Below are positions 1 to 8,890 of a DNA stretch of 64,000 nucleotides, piece by piece. This stretch comes from Nocardia sp. NBC_00416 (lineage in GTDB: Bacteria > Actinomycetota > Actinomycetes > Mycobacteriales > Mycobacteriaceae): NCBI RefSeq assembly GCF_036032445.1, contig NZ_CP107932.1, forward strand, positions 2,420,501-2,484,500, written 5' to 3'. Every line of letters begins with the position of its first letter. Position 1 is the first letter of the stretch. A model generated the notes under the pieces. That model was not told where the DNA came from and did no database searches. It saw only the letters and a program-made list of their open reading frames with translations. The position numbers were made by a program, and so were the translations under genes.

Positions 1-1982
1 ATGATGCCCCCGGGCGCGTCGCGCAATACCAGCGAAAGACCTTGCAGCGCGGTGTAGGTGATCAATGTGGCGACCACCGGGCTCACTCGCGCGAACCGGA
101 TCATGGCGCCGTTGAGCAGGCCGACGGCGAGTGCCAGCACCGCCATCGCCACGAAGCCCAGTACCCACCACCCCCACCCGTAGCCGTCGACGACGAAGAA
201 GGACGCGACGACGACGAGCGTCCCGGCGAGCGGCCCGACCGACAGATCGATGCCCCCGGTCAGCATCACCACCAGTTGCCCGGCGGCGATGAACAGGATC
301 GGCGCCAGCAACGCGAGCATGCTGCCGATATTGAATGCGGAGAGGAACCGTTCGCTCTGGGTGGCGCTGACCGTGGCCAGCACGAGCGCGGCCAGCACGA
401 GAACCAGGCTCGGCGCCTGCTGGCTCGCGATGAACCGCCGGAACCCGCTGCCCCGCCCGCCCGCGATGCCCGCGTCGGTGGAGGCCGGGGCCTCACCGCG
501 ACCCGCGGTGAGCGACGCTTCGGTGATGGTGTGCTCGGTCAGCGCGTCACCGGTCAGTTCCTCGACGATCCGTCCGTGCGAGAAGACCAGCACGCGATCG
601 CAGAGCCCGGCCAGTTCGACATTGTCCGAACTCGAGACCACCACGGGGATACCGCTTTCGGCGGTCGCGCGCAGCCGGTGATAGATGTCGGAGCGGTTGC
701 CGACGTCGATGCCCTGGGTCGGTTCGTCACACAGCAGTACCCGGGGTTCGGACAGCAGCGACCGGCCGAGCACCACCTTCTGCTGGTTACCTCCGGACAG
801 GTGCTCGAGCGGCGTCTCTATGGTCGCGGTCTTGACACCGAGCGCCCCGACCTGCGCGGCGGCGAATGCGCGTTCGGCGGGGGCCGAGACCATTCCCGCG
901 CGCGACACCGTGCCGAGCGCCGCGACGGAGAGGTTCTCGCGGACCGACAATGCGGGCGCGATGCCCTCGATGTGCCGCTCCTGCGGCATCAGGACTATTC
1001 CGGCGGCGCGGGCGGTCCGCGGGCCGGACAGATCGGCGACGACATCGCCGACCCGCACGCGACCGCTGGAGGGGATCGCACCGCCCAGCGCCCTGATGAA
1101 TTCGCGTTGACCGTTGCCCTCCACCCCGGCCAGCCCGAGGACTTCGCGGCGATGTACGCGGGTGGTCGCTCCGTTCAGCAGCCCGGCGCTCAAACTGTCG
1201 ATGTCGACGGCTATCTCGCCGATATCGGCTGCGGGAGGCGGGAACAGCGCGTCGATGGTCCGCCCGGCGATCAGGGTGACGATCTCACGCTCGGTGATCT
1301 CGCCCGCGGCGAACTCCCCGCGCGTGTGCCCGTCGCGGAGCACGGTCAGCCGGTCGGCGAGCGCGAAGACGTCCGGTAGCCGGTGACTGATGTAGACGAC
1401 GGCGACTCCGGAATCCGCGAGCGAGCGGATCAGCCGGAACAGTGTGCTGGTCTCGGTGGCGGCGAACGGCTCGGTGGGTTCGTCCAGGATCAGCACCCGC
1501 GGGTTGGACGCGAGGGCGCCACAGATCTCGATCGCCTGTTTCTCCGCGAGCCCCAGACTGCCGGCCGGCGCCGCCGGGTCGATGGTCATCCCCATCGGCG
1601 CCAGCGCCCGTTCGGCCCACGCGTGCGCACCCGCCAGATCCGGTCGCAGCGCGGGCGGGACCGCGAGCACCAGATTCTCCGCGACGGTGAGGTCGGGCAG
1701 GATCGCCGGATGCTGGTAGGCGATGGCGAGACCCTGTTCGCGCACCGCCATGGGCGAACCGCTCACGATCGGGGAACCGTCGATCGTGAGCGTGCCCTCG
1801 TCGGCGACGAGCGCACCGGACGCGATGGCCATCAGGGTCGACTTCCCGGCGCCGTTCCCGCCGACCAGGGCGTGGATCTCACCTGCTTTCGCGGTGAACG
1901 AGACGGCGTCGAGCGCGGTAACGCCGGGAAAGCGCTTGGTGACGCCGGTGAGTGCCAGACCACCGGTGGGCGCGGTTGTCAT
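1..1982 (-). CDS. Sugar-type ABC transporter, ATP-binding protein fused to permease (partial)
   Basis: One uninterrupted minus-strand frame starts at the ATG at 1982 and runs off the left edge (at least 660 codons). The first ~490 residues form a double ATPase of the RbsA/MglA type: Walker A GGNGAGKST near the N-terminus, LSGGNQQK signature and LLCDEPTQGID Walker B in the second half. The frame then passes, after a short Gly/Ser/Arg linker, into a hydrophobic RbsC-type permease containing GGIDLSVGP, normally a separate gene. I read the junction codon by codon and found no stop. It would power and form part of the importer with the permease and binding protein upstream in the same operon; 55 bp separate it from the binding-protein gene. 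Substrate unknown; carbohydrate-like by family. The C-terminus is not in the window. Confidence 0.88.
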   Translation of the reverse strand, partial: MTTAPTGGLALTGVTKRFPGVTALDAVSFTAKAGEIHALVGGNGAGKSTLMAIASGALVADEGTLTIDGSPIVSGSPMAVREQGLAIAYQHPAILPDLTVAENLVLAVPPALRPDLAGAHAWAERALAPMGMTIDPAAPAGSLGLAEKQAIEICGALASNPRVLILDEPTEPFAATETSTLFRLIRSLADSGVAVVYISHRLPDVFALADRLTVLRDGHTRGEFAAGEITEREIVTLIAGRTIDALFPPPAADIGEIAVDIDSLSAGLLNGATTRVHRREVLGLAGVEGNGQREFIRALGGAIPSSGRVRVGDVVADLSGPRTARAAGIVLMPQERHIEGIAPALSVRENLSVAALGTVSRAGMVSAPAERAFAAAQVGALGVKTATIETPLEHLSGGNQQKVVLGRSLLSEPRVLLCDEPTQGIDVGNRSDIYHRLRATAESGIPVVVSSSDNVELAGLCDRVLVFSHGRIVEELTGDALTEHTITEASLTAGRGEAPASTDAGIAGGRGSGFRRFIASQQAPSLVLVLAALVLATVSATQSERFLSAFNIGSMLALLAPILFIAAGQLVVMLTGGIDLSVGPLAGTLVVVASFFVVDGYGWGWWVLGFVAMAVLALAVGLLNGAMIRFARVSPVVATLITYTALQGLSLVLRDAPGGI

Positions 1983-2037
1983 ATGCGGGGCCTTTCGAGA
2001 TGGGAGTGGAACCGATTCCGCGCGTGCGCGGGTGCGT

Positions 2038-3201
2038 TCACCGGTAGATCCGCGACAGCGTCGCGGCGGAGAGCTCGGAGGACAGCACCGCACTGCTCGG
2101 CAGGCCACGGTCGCATCGGGGTTGCAGTCCCGGATCCAGGGAGTTCTCGACGATAGGGATATCGACGATATTCGGCTCGGGGTCGTCGATACCCTGCGCG
2201 TCGGCGACGGCCTTGCGCAGCGCGAGCCGCACCATCCAGGTCCGGGACGAGACCGTGACGACCTGGAAACCGGGCTGTTTCGAGTGGTTGTCCGCGAAAG
2301 CGCAGGCGAATCCGTTGACATCGTTGGCGGTCCAGATCGGCAGTGGGCGACCGGCCTGCAGGAACGCCCGGATGCCGCCGAGCGAGGCGTCCCCGGAATC
2401 GGTGATCACCGCGTCGATCTTCGGGTATTTGGTGAGGAGACCCGCCACGACCTTCTGCGTCTGGGCGGGATTCCAGCCGGTATCGATCGGCGCGCCGGGC
2501 GTATTGAGCAGGGTGACCGCGGCACAGTCGGGGTTCTCGCCCAATTCGGCTTCGATCCCGGCGATTTCGGTCAGGCTCTGCGCGTTGCCCGGGGTGCCGC
2601 CGAGGAATACCGCGTTGCCGCCGTCCGGTCCCAAGGTCTCGCAGGTCCATTTCGCCCAGGCCCGGCCGTCGTTGACGGTGTTGTGGCCGACGAACGCGGT
2701 GTAGTCCGTGCCCGCTTCACCACCGGGGCTCGCGGTGTAAGGCACCACCGAGACACCGGCTTCGTACGCCTCGCGCAGGGTCGGGATCAGCGCCGGGCCG
2801 GCGTCGGGGAAGACGACGAGCGCGTCGACGCCCTGAGCCACCAGGGCTTTGATATCGCCGATCGCCTTCTGCGGATTCCCCTGCCCGTCGGCATAGGGAA
2901 GCAGTTCGATATTCGGGCATTTACCCGCCTCGTCTTCGAACTCGGCGCGCGCGGTCTTGCGGAAGGCGTTGTCACCGACGCCGTCGGCGAGGGCGACGCG
3001 CACCGTCTCGGTACCGCAGAGCCGGCTCATGGGCACGAACTCGTCGACCGAACCGATCTGCGATCGATCCAGGTATACCGGGTCGACCTCGAAGTCTCCG
3101 GTGGCGTCGGAGAAGGGGCCGCCGGCGCACCCGCTCAGTGCGAGCACGGTGAGACCCAGTAACGCCATGGCTCGGTGACGGGAGAAGTGGGGTGATTTCA
3201 C
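2038..3201 (-). CDS. ABC transporter substrate-binding lipoprotein, sugar type
   Basis: A 387-residue protein with an N-terminal signal peptide and lipobox ALSGC (Cys about residue 25), so probably a membrane-anchored lipoprotein outside the cell. The body resembles the periplasmic-binding-protein-like family used for ribose-type and related ligands (IGDIKALVAQGVDALVVFPD is typical of these folds). Start is GTG at 3201 with an AAGGA-like sequence upstream. It sits between the stand-alone permease and the ATPase-permease fusion, completing a CUT2-like importer. The ligand cannot be read from sequence; neighbours suggest an organic acid, amide or lactone processed by the divergent operon. Confidence 0.88.
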   Translation of the reverse strand: MKSPHFSRHRAMALLGLTVLALSGCAGGPFSDATGDFEVDPVYLDRSQIGSVDEFVPMSRLCGTETVRVALADGVGDNAFRKTARAEFEDEAGKCPNIELLPYADGQGNPQKAIGDIKALVAQGVDALVVFPDAGPALIPTLREAYEAGVSVVPYTASPGGEAGTDYTAFVGHNTVNDGRAWAKWTCETLGPDGGNAVFLGGTPGNAQSLTEIAGIEAELGENPDCAAVTLLNTPGAPIDTGWNPAQTQKVVAGLLTKYPKIDAVITDSGDASLGGIRAFLQAGRPLPIWTANDVNGFACAFADNHSKQPGFQVVTVSSRTWMVRLALRKAVADAQGIDDPEPNIVDIPIVENSLDPGLQPRCDRGLPSSAVLSSELSAATLSRIYR

Positions 3202-3238
3202 GTGAGGACAGTCCTTGCCTGGAGTCGGCGATGCCGGG

Positions 3239-4243
3239 TCAGCCGCGCGTGGCGGGGCGGCGGAGATAGGTGCGCCACGGTATGCCGCGCACGACGACGG
3301 CCACGGCGAGCACCCCGGCCTGGACCAGCAGTTGCACGGCCGTCGACGCGCCGGCCGCGAGCACGACCTGGCCGAGTTGGGTGAGGAAGAGCGCGGCGAC
3401 CGCGGTGGCGGCGATGGAGGAGATCCCGCCGCGCAGCAGGCTGCCGCCGAGTACGACGGCGGCGATCGTGGTGAGCTGGTAGCTGTCGCCCAGGCGCAGA
3501 TCGGGTGTGCGCAGGTAGGCGGCGAGCAGCGTTCCGGCTACGGCGTAGGCGACGCCCGCGAGCACGTAGGCCGAAATCTCGGTCACCGATGTGCGCGCAC
3601 CGAGGATCCGCGCGGCGGGCACCCCGGCGCCTACCGCGATGAACCTGCGCCCCGGGACCGAATGCCGGAGCAGGAGATGGCCGATCGCGACCACGACGAC
3701 GGCGACCAGGAACAGGCTCGGTACTCCGAGCACGGAGCTGACCGCGAATGCGCTCAGCGCGGGGTCCGCGGTGCCGGGGAACCCGTCCGACAGGATCAGG
3801 ACGAAGCCGAGCAGCAGCGAGTTGACCGCCAGCGTCGCCACGAAGGCAGCCACCGAGAACCGTACGACGGCGAGACCGACGATCAGGCCGGATACCGCGC
3901 CGCACACTATTCCCACCAGGACGCACGCGCCCAGCGGCAGGGAACCGTTCTGGGCGACCTTGGTGGCGAAGACCGCGGCCACCGCCATGACTCCGGGTAC
4001 CGAGAGGTCGATCCCACCGTGCGCGATCACCAGCGTCTGGCCGAGCGCCGCGATCGCCATGATCGCCGCGAAGGGCAGCATCGCACTCAGCGCGGAGGAC
4101 GACAGACTCCCCGGCGCCAGCAGCGGACTGAGTGCGAACAAGACGACGGTGATGACCACGACCGGGAGAAAACGGTCACCACGCAGCCGGGACAGCCACG
4201 ATGCCGGCGCGACGGGCGTGGCCGGCGGGAGCTGCTCTGTCAT
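3239..4243 (-). CDS. Sugar-type ABC transporter permease
   Basis: A 334-residue integral membrane protein of the RbsC/BPD_transp_2 family with about eight to ten hydrophobic segments and the conserved stretch GGIDLSVPGVMA. The start at 4243 is preferred because GAGGA lies about 11 bases upstream; an in-frame ATG at 4270 would extend it by nine residues. It follows the SDR gene by about 30 bp and is followed by the binding protein, so all are probably co-transcribed. With the permease domain fused to the ATPase it would give two different permease domains for one importer. Confidence 0.88.
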   Translation of the reverse strand: MTEQLPPATPVAPASWLSRLRGDRFLPVVVITVVLFALSPLLAPGSLSSSALSAMLPFAAIMAIAALGQTLVIAHGGIDLSVPGVMAVAAVFATKVAQNGSLPLGACVLVGIVCGAVSGLIVGLAVVRFSVAAFVATLAVNSLLLGFVLILSDGFPGTADPALSAFAVSSVLGVPSLFLVAVVVVAIGHLLLRHSVPGRRFIAVGAGVPAARILGARTSVTEISAYVLAGVAYAVAGTLLAAYLRTPDLRLGDSYQLTTIAAVVLGGSLLRGGISSIAATAVAALFLTQLGQVVLAAGASTAVQLLVQAGVLAVAVVVRGIPWRTYLRRPATRG

Positions 4244-4274
4244 CGGTGTTTTCCTCGTGTTCGAGCTCATCGAT

Positions 4275-5033
4275 TCAGACACTGGTGTAACCGCCGTCCA
4301 TGGCGAGGTCCGCGCCGGTGACGAAGCCGGCGTCGGCGCCGAGCAGGAACGCGATACCGGCCGCGATCTCGTCGGCGGCGCCGATCCGCCCGATCGGGTG
4401 CGCGGCGTAGAGGTCGGCGCGTGCCGCCTCGGGGTCGGGCTGGGCGGCGAGGTAGGTCGCGAGCTGATCGGTCGCCACCGAACCCGGGCTGACGACATTG
4501 CACCGGATTCCGTGCGGAGCCTGTTCCACCGCGATCTGCCGGCTCAGCTGGGCCACCGCGCCTTTCGACGCGCAGTAGGCGGCCTGATTCGGGAGAGCCA
4601 CCGACCCGGAGATAGAGGACAGGTTCACGATCGCCCCCGGCCGGTCCGTCCGGCGCAGGTGCCGGACGAACTCCCGGCAGGTGAGGAATGTCCCGGTGAC
4701 ATTTACCGATTGCACCGAGTTCCATTCCGCCAGGGTCGTATCGATCAGCGGAGTCGAGATCATCGTCGCGGCGCTGTTGACCAGTCCGTCGACGTGGCCG
4801 AACTCTTCGTACGCGGCGACGAAAGCGGACGCGACCTGCTCTTCGTCCGTCACGTCGGCGGCCCGGACCAGGGCACGTGCGCCGGCCGCTGCGACGGCCG
4901 CGGAAACCGATTCCAGCGCGGACGCGTCGCGATCGACGAGCACGATATCGCTTCCGCGCCCCGCGAGGAGCCGCGCCGTGGCTGCTCCGATACCACCGGC
5001 TGCCCCGGTGACCAGTACGACTTGGCAGGTCAT
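4275..5033 (-). CDS. Short-chain dehydrogenase/reductase
   Basis: A 252-residue classical SDR: NAD(P)-binding TGAAGGIG (residues 10-17), NSA motif in the NNAG position (residues 86-88), catalytic Ser about 140, Tyr153 and Lys157 in YCASK, and a DGGYTSV C-terminus. Usual family length. The start at 5033 places the nucleotide-binding motif close to the N-terminus as is normal; in-frame starts further upstream would run through the operator palindromes and are rejected. First gene of the transporter operon and divergent from the hydrolase operon, so it probably oxidises a hydroxyl group of an intermediate in the same pathway. Exact substrate unknown. Confidence 0.88.
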   Translation of the reverse strand: MTCQVVLVTGAAGGIGAATARLLAGRGSDIVLVDRDASALESVSAAVAAAGARALVRAADVTDEEQVASAFVAAYEEFGHVDGLVNSAATMISTPLIDTTLAEWNSVQSVNVTGTFLTCREFVRHLRRTDRPGAIVNLSSISGSVALPNQAAYCASKGAVAQLSRQIAVEQAPHGIRCNVVSPGSVATDQLATYLAAQPDPEAARADLYAAHPIGRIGAADEIAAGIAFLLGADAGFVTGADLAMDGGYTSV

Positions 5034-5056
5034 GGGTATTCCATTCTGAGTAAGCA

Positions 5057-5070
5057 TGTTGCATGCAACA
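5057..5070. promoter_or_regulatory. Palindromic operator, copy 1 (TGTTGCATGCAACA)
   Basis: A perfect 14-bp palindrome with core TGCATGCA, 24 bp upstream of the SDR start codon in the divergent promoter region. The same core occurs in the 32-bp palindrome at 5086-5117 and in front of the gntR gene at 8822-8837. Size and symmetry suit a dimeric GntR/FCD repressor. Binding by that protein is an inference from recurrence and location. Confidence 0.72.
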
Positions 5071-5085
5071 CGTGACGTGTCGAGT

Positions 5086-5117
5086 AGGTTGACATGCTGC
5101 ATGCAGCATGTCAACCT
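5086..5117. promoter_or_regulatory. Perfect 32-bp palindromic operator, copy 2
   Basis: The left half AGGTTGACATGCTGCA is followed directly by its exact reverse complement, giving 32 bp with no mismatch, centred at 5101/5102. The inner part (ATGCTGCATGCAGCAT) matches copies 1 and 3. It lies 30 bp upstream of the hydrolase start at 5148 and its centre is 38 bp from that of copy 1. TTGACA lies within the left arm and could be a -35 element, in which case bound repressor would block polymerase directly. Confidence 0.78.
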
Positions 5118-5147
5118 CAATCAAGATTCGACCCAGAAGGGATCTCC

Positions 5148-6005
5148 ATGTCCGACTTCCCCGTGCGTGTGTCCGTTGCCCAGATCCCCTCACGACGCGG
5201 GGATATAGAGGCCAACGTGGCGGCCGTCGCCCAGGCGATCCTCGAGGCAGGCAGCTCCGGGGACACCTTGATCGTCTTTCCCGAATGCGGGCTCAGCGGT
5301 TATATGTTCACCGAACGCGCCGAGGTGCTCGCCGCCTCGCTGCCCGTATCGGACCCTCGCCTCCAGCCGATCTTCGACGCGGCGGCCCGGGCCGGGGTCC
5401 ATGCCGTGATGGGACTGCTCGAAGCGGACGACCAGCGGGTGTACAACACCGCGCTCCTCGTCGGACCGAGCGGTATCGTCGGCCGCTACCGCAAACAGCA
5501 CCTGCCCGAGCTCGGGGCCGACAACTTCGTCGACGCGGGCGACGGTGACGAACCGCGAGTCATCGATATCGGCCCGATCCGGGTGGGTTTGATGATCTGT
5601 TTCGATCTGCGATTTCCGGAATCGGCGCGGGCACTGGCCCTGGCCGGCGCGGACGTCATCGCGATGCCCACCAACTGGCCGCTCGCGTCGCACTTCCTCG
5701 CCGACCACATGACCCGGGTCCGCGCCGTGGAGAATCTGCTCTACCTCGCCGTCGCGGATCGGGCCGACACCGAGGCCGGAACCCGGTTCCTGGGCCGCAG
5801 CCAGATCATCGATCCCGGCGGGGACGTGCTCGTCGACGCGGGCGACCGCCCCGGCGTGGTGACCGCGACGATCGATCCGCGGCGCGCCCGGATCAAACGA
5901 CTCGAATTCGCCGAACCAGCCTTCGCGCTACCGGTTTTCGCGGCGCGGCGGCCGGAACACTATCGCGCGCTCACCGATGCGGTCGCGCCCGAACACCAGA
6001 ACTGA
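5148..6005 (+). CDS. Nitrilase-superfamily carbon-nitrogen hydrolase
   Basis: A 285-residue amidohydrolase of the nitrilase superfamily. The catalytic triad is visible: Glu46 in VFPECGLSGY, Lys116 in RYRKQHLPE and Cys151 in MICFDLRFPE. The RYRK and CFDLRFPE contexts favour the amidase/N-carbamoylase branches over true nitrilases. The start at 5148 follows an AGAAGGGATC ribosome site and leaves the operator outside the gene; an in-frame ATG at 5094 lies inside the palindrome. First gene of the plus-strand operon, 11 bp before the cyclase gene. Probable role: hydrolysis of an amide, carbamoyl or nitrile bond in the imported compound, releasing ammonia; cytoplasmic. Confidence 0.9.
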   Translation: MSDFPVRVSVAQIPSRRGDIEANVAAVAQAILEAGSSGDTLIVFPECGLSGYMFTERAEVLAASLPVSDPRLQPIFDAAARAGVHAVMGLLEADDQRVYNTALLVGPSGIVGRYRKQHLPELGADNFVDAGDGDEPRVIDIGPIRVGLMICFDLRFPESARALALAGADVIAMPTNWPLASHFLADHMTRVRAVENLLYLAVADRADTEAGTRFLGRSQIIDPGGDVLVDAGDRPGVVTATIDPRRARIKRLEFAEPAFALPVFAARRPEHYRALTDAVAPEHQN

Positions 6006-6016
6006 GGAGGCCGACC

Positions 6017-6991
6017 ATGTGCGGACCAGGATTCGTCGACGAACGCGCGCGGGCCACGATCGCGGCCCATGCGGCAAAGTTCCGGCAGGTCACCATGAGC
6101 CCGTTCGGGCCCGACGACGAAATAGGGATGCTCAATCTCATCGACGCCGAGACCTCGCGGGAGGTGCTGCGCGCCGCGGACGGCGGCCGGGTGCTCGACC
6201 TGTCGGTCGACTATTTCACGGGGATGCCGTCCTGGACCGAAGCCGGCGATCCAGGGTTCCAGCAGTGGATGACGCACACCCCGGCGGGAACCGTGCTCGA
6301 CGACATCACCGGGGTCGGCACCGAACAGAACGAGCTCGTCTCGTATTCGGGCGACGCGATGTCGATGTACACCCACTGCGGCACCCATATCGACACGCTC
6401 AACCATTTCGGGTACCACGGCAAGATCTTCAACGGATTCGAAGCGGCGCAGTGCATCAGTTCCCGGCACTGGACCAAGGCGGGCGCCGATAAGTTTCCGC
6501 CGATCATCGCCCGGGGCGTGCTGTTCGATATCGCCGCGCTCCTGGGCGTGGACGTCGTACCCGACAACTACGGTATCGGCGCGCAGGATCTGGCGGCGGC
6601 GCTGCAACGGCAGCGGACCGAATTCCGGGTCGGCGATATCGCCCTCGTCCGTACCGGCCGCATGCGGGCCTGGCCGGACGTCGATGCCTATATCGACAAC
6701 GCGCCCGGTCTCAACCGGGACGGCGCGCAGTTCCTCGCCGAGGCCGGCGCCAGTGTGATCGGCGGCGACACCCTCGCGCTGGAACAAACTCCGGCCGCCG
6801 ACGCCGAGAACTGGCAGGTCGTGCACACCTACCTGCTCGCCGAGGCCGGTGTGCCGATCATGGAGGTCGTCGACTGCGAAGAGTTGGCGCGCGAGCAGCT
6901 CTACGAATTCGCGTTCATCGCCGCGAGCATGAAGATCCGCGGCGCCACCGGCGCCCCCATGCGCCCACTGGCCATGCCGTTACTGGGCTGA
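6017..6991 (+). CDS. Cyclase-family metal-dependent hydrolase (kynurenine formamidase-like)
   Basis: A 324-residue member of the PF04199 cyclase family, which includes kynurenine formamidases, isatin hydrolases and other metal-dependent amide or ester hydrolases. The metal motif HxGTHxD appears as THCGTHIDTLNHFGYHGK about residues 119-136. It is longer than KynB (~210 residues), as is usual for catabolic members. GGAGG precedes the ATG at 6017. It sits between the nitrilase-type enzyme and an IlvD/Edd dehydratase, so opening of a lactone, lactam or formamide is plausible. No kynurenine genes are nearby, so a tryptophan role is not supported. Confidence 0.87.
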   Translation: MCGPGFVDERARATIAAHAAKFRQVTMSPFGPDDEIGMLNLIDAETSREVLRAADGGRVLDLSVDYFTGMPSWTEAGDPGFQQWMTHTPAGTVLDDITGVGTEQNELVSYSGDAMSMYTHCGTHIDTLNHFGYHGKIFNGFEAAQCISSRHWTKAGADKFPPIIARGVLFDIAALLGVDVVPDNYGIGAQDLAAALQRQRTEFRVGDIALVRTGRMRAWPDVDAYIDNAPGLNRDGAQFLAEAGASVIGGDTLALEQTPAADAENWQVVHTYLLAEAGVPIMEVVDCEELAREQLYEFAFIAASMKIRGATGAPMRPLAMPLLG

Positions 6992-7068
6992 CCCCGCGCC
7001 CCGGCTCACCTCACTCCACCCGCGAACGGGACCTCCGGTTCCCGCCGCCGCCCACGAAAGGGGCTCTC

Positions 7069-8805
7069 ATGCCCGAACACACCGATTCGACCGATGACTC
7101 GGCCTCGGCAGCAACGCCGTTCAGCGGCCGGTCGGCCGTCGACAGCAGCCGGACCTCCTATGGCGATATCGGATTCAGCCGCTACCTCCGGCGAGCGTTC
7201 CTCGCGTCCGCGGGCTACGACGACGAATCGCTGGAGCGGCCCATCGTCGGCATCGCGGTGACCTCCTCGGATTACAACACCTGCCACCGCGATATGCCCG
7301 CGCTGCTCGCGGCGGTGCGGCGCGGCGTCGAACAGGCCGGCGGTCTGCCGATGGACTTTCCCACCATCTCGCTGGGGGAGATCCTGACCTCCCCGACCAC
7401 GATGCTGTTCCGGAATCTGATGGCGATGGACACCGAGGAGATGATCCGCGCCCTGCCGATGGACGCCGCCGTTCTGCTCGGCGGTTGCGATAAGACCGTC
7501 CCGGCGCAGTTGATGGCCGCGGCATCCTCCGATATCCCCGTGGTGCTGGAAGTCGTCGGACCGATGATGACCGGCAGCTGGCGCGGCGAACGGCTCGGCG
7601 CGTGCACCGATTGCCGGCGGTTCTGGGGCAAACATCGCGGCGGCGAACTCGACGCCGCGGAGATCACCTCGGTGCGCAACGAACTGGTCACCACCGCGGG
7701 TACCTGCACCGTGATGGGCACCGCGTCGACGATGGCGTCGATCACCGAGACCCTGGGCATGATGCTGCCCGGCGGCGCGACCCCGCCCGCGGTCAGCGGC
7801 GCACGGCTGCGGCATGCCACCGAGACCGGGCGGCGCGCGGTCGAACTGGCGCGCACCGGTGGTCCGCTTCCCCGTGAGGTGATGACCCGCGCGGCGTTCG
7901 ACAATGCCATCCGGGTGCTCGCGGCTATCGGCGGTTCCACGAATGTGCTGATCCATCTCATCGCGGTGGCCCGGCGCGCCGGAATCGAATTGACGCTCAG
8001 TGACTTCGATACGATCGGGGCCGACACTCCCCTGCTCGTCGACTGCAAGCCCTCCGGCGCGGGATACATGGAGGATTTCCACCGCTCCGGCGGAGTGCCG
8101 GCGCTGCTCAAGGAACTCGCCCCGCTGCTCGATCTGGACCATGTGGGCGTCAGCGGCCGATCGATGGGCGAATTGGTGCGGGAGACGAGCGACCGCGAGG
8201 AATGGCAGAGCACCATCCGGCCCCTCGATGAACCGCTGGGCGCGGCCGGGGCCTTGGCGGTCGTGAAGGGCTCGCTGGCCCCCAACGGTGCGGTGATCAA
8301 GGTGTCGGCCGCCAGCCCGCATCTGATGAAGCACACCGGGCCCGCGCTCGTCGTCGACAATCCCGCCGACGCGACCCGGATCCTCGACGACCCCGACCTG
8401 GATGTCACGCCGGATCATGTTCTGGTCCTGCGGTATTCGGGGCCGATCGCCGCCGGAATGCCCGAAGCCGGCGCGCTGCCCATACCCGCGAAACTGGCCG
8501 CTCAGGGAATCCGCGACATGGTTCGCGTCTCCGACGCCAGGATGAGTGGAACGTCTTACGGCACAGTGGTACTGCACTGCGACCCCGAGGCCGCGGCGGG
8601 CGGCCCGCTGTCCATTGTGCGCGACGGCGATATGATCAGTCTCGACGTCGCGGCCCGCTCGCTCGAATTGCTCGTCGAACCGGATGAGATCGCAAGGCGA
8701 CTGGAAACTTTCGTCCCGCCGGCGCGGGCGACACGCGGTTGGCAGAAGCTGTACCAGGATACCGTCCTACCCGCCAGCCAGGGCGCGGATCTCTCCTTCC
8801 TCTGA
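7069..8805 (+). CDS. IlvD/Edd-family dehydratase (probable sugar-acid or hydroxyacid dehydratase)
   Basis: A 578-residue iron-sulfur dehydratase. Cluster cysteines are visible in LLGGCDKTVPAQL (Cys140), GACTDCRRFW and TAGTCTVMGTAS, and the C-terminal half has SDARMSGTSYG. Family members convert dihydroxy acids to 2-keto-3-deoxy acids. The length and TDCRRFW context fit the sugar-acid dehydratase branch (xylonate/arabonate-like) as well as IlvD. Its place in a GntR-controlled catabolic operon argues for a degradative enzyme rather than the branched-chain amino-acid IlvD. The 77-bp gap upstream contains GAAAGG before the start. Confidence 0.88.
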   Translation: MPEHTDSTDDSASAATPFSGRSAVDSSRTSYGDIGFSRYLRRAFLASAGYDDESLERPIVGIAVTSSDYNTCHRDMPALLAAVRRGVEQAGGLPMDFPTISLGEILTSPTTMLFRNLMAMDTEEMIRALPMDAAVLLGGCDKTVPAQLMAAASSDIPVVLEVVGPMMTGSWRGERLGACTDCRRFWGKHRGGELDAAEITSVRNELVTTAGTCTVMGTASTMASITETLGMMLPGGATPPAVSGARLRHATETGRRAVELARTGGPLPREVMTRAAFDNAIRVLAAIGGSTNVLIHLIAVARRAGIELTLSDFDTIGADTPLLVDCKPSGAGYMEDFHRSGGVPALLKELAPLLDLDHVGVSGRSMGELVRETSDREEWQSTIRPLDEPLGAAGALAVVKGSLAPNGAVIKVSAASPHLMKHTGPALVVDNPADATRILDDPDLDVTPDHVLVLRYSGPIAAGMPEAGALPIPAKLAAQGIRDMVRVSDARMSGTSYGTVVLHCDPEAAAGGPLSIVRDGDMISLDVAARSLELLVEPDEIARRLETFVPPARATRGWQKLYQDTVLPASQGADLSFL

Positions 8806-8821
8806 AGGCCGAGCAAGGAAC

Positions 8822-8837
8822 ATGATGCATGCAACAT
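8822..8837. promoter_or_regulatory. Palindromic operator, copy 3 (upstream of gntR)
   Basis: ATGATGCATGCAACAT, a 16-bp palindrome with one mismatched pair and the same TGCATGCA core as copies 1 and 2. It begins 17 bp after the dehydratase stop codon and ends 53 bp before the GntR start, so it suggests autoregulation of the repressor gene. Confidence 0.68.
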
Positions 8838-8890
8838 ATCGGTTACTCTGAGACTGTACTGCTGACCGAGGAGAGTAGGGGACGTCTTCG

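Noticed and set aside
42..1379. Long open frame on the plus strand opposite the ABC fusion
   Set aside because: Highly charged, repetitive composition and no ribosome site; the opposite strand encodes a clear ABC ATPase. It is an antisense artefact of GC-rich codon use.
7006..8577. 523-codon minus-strand frame inside the dehydratase gene
   Set aside because: The plus strand has all cluster cysteines of an IlvD/Edd enzyme; the antisense frame has no recognisable domain.
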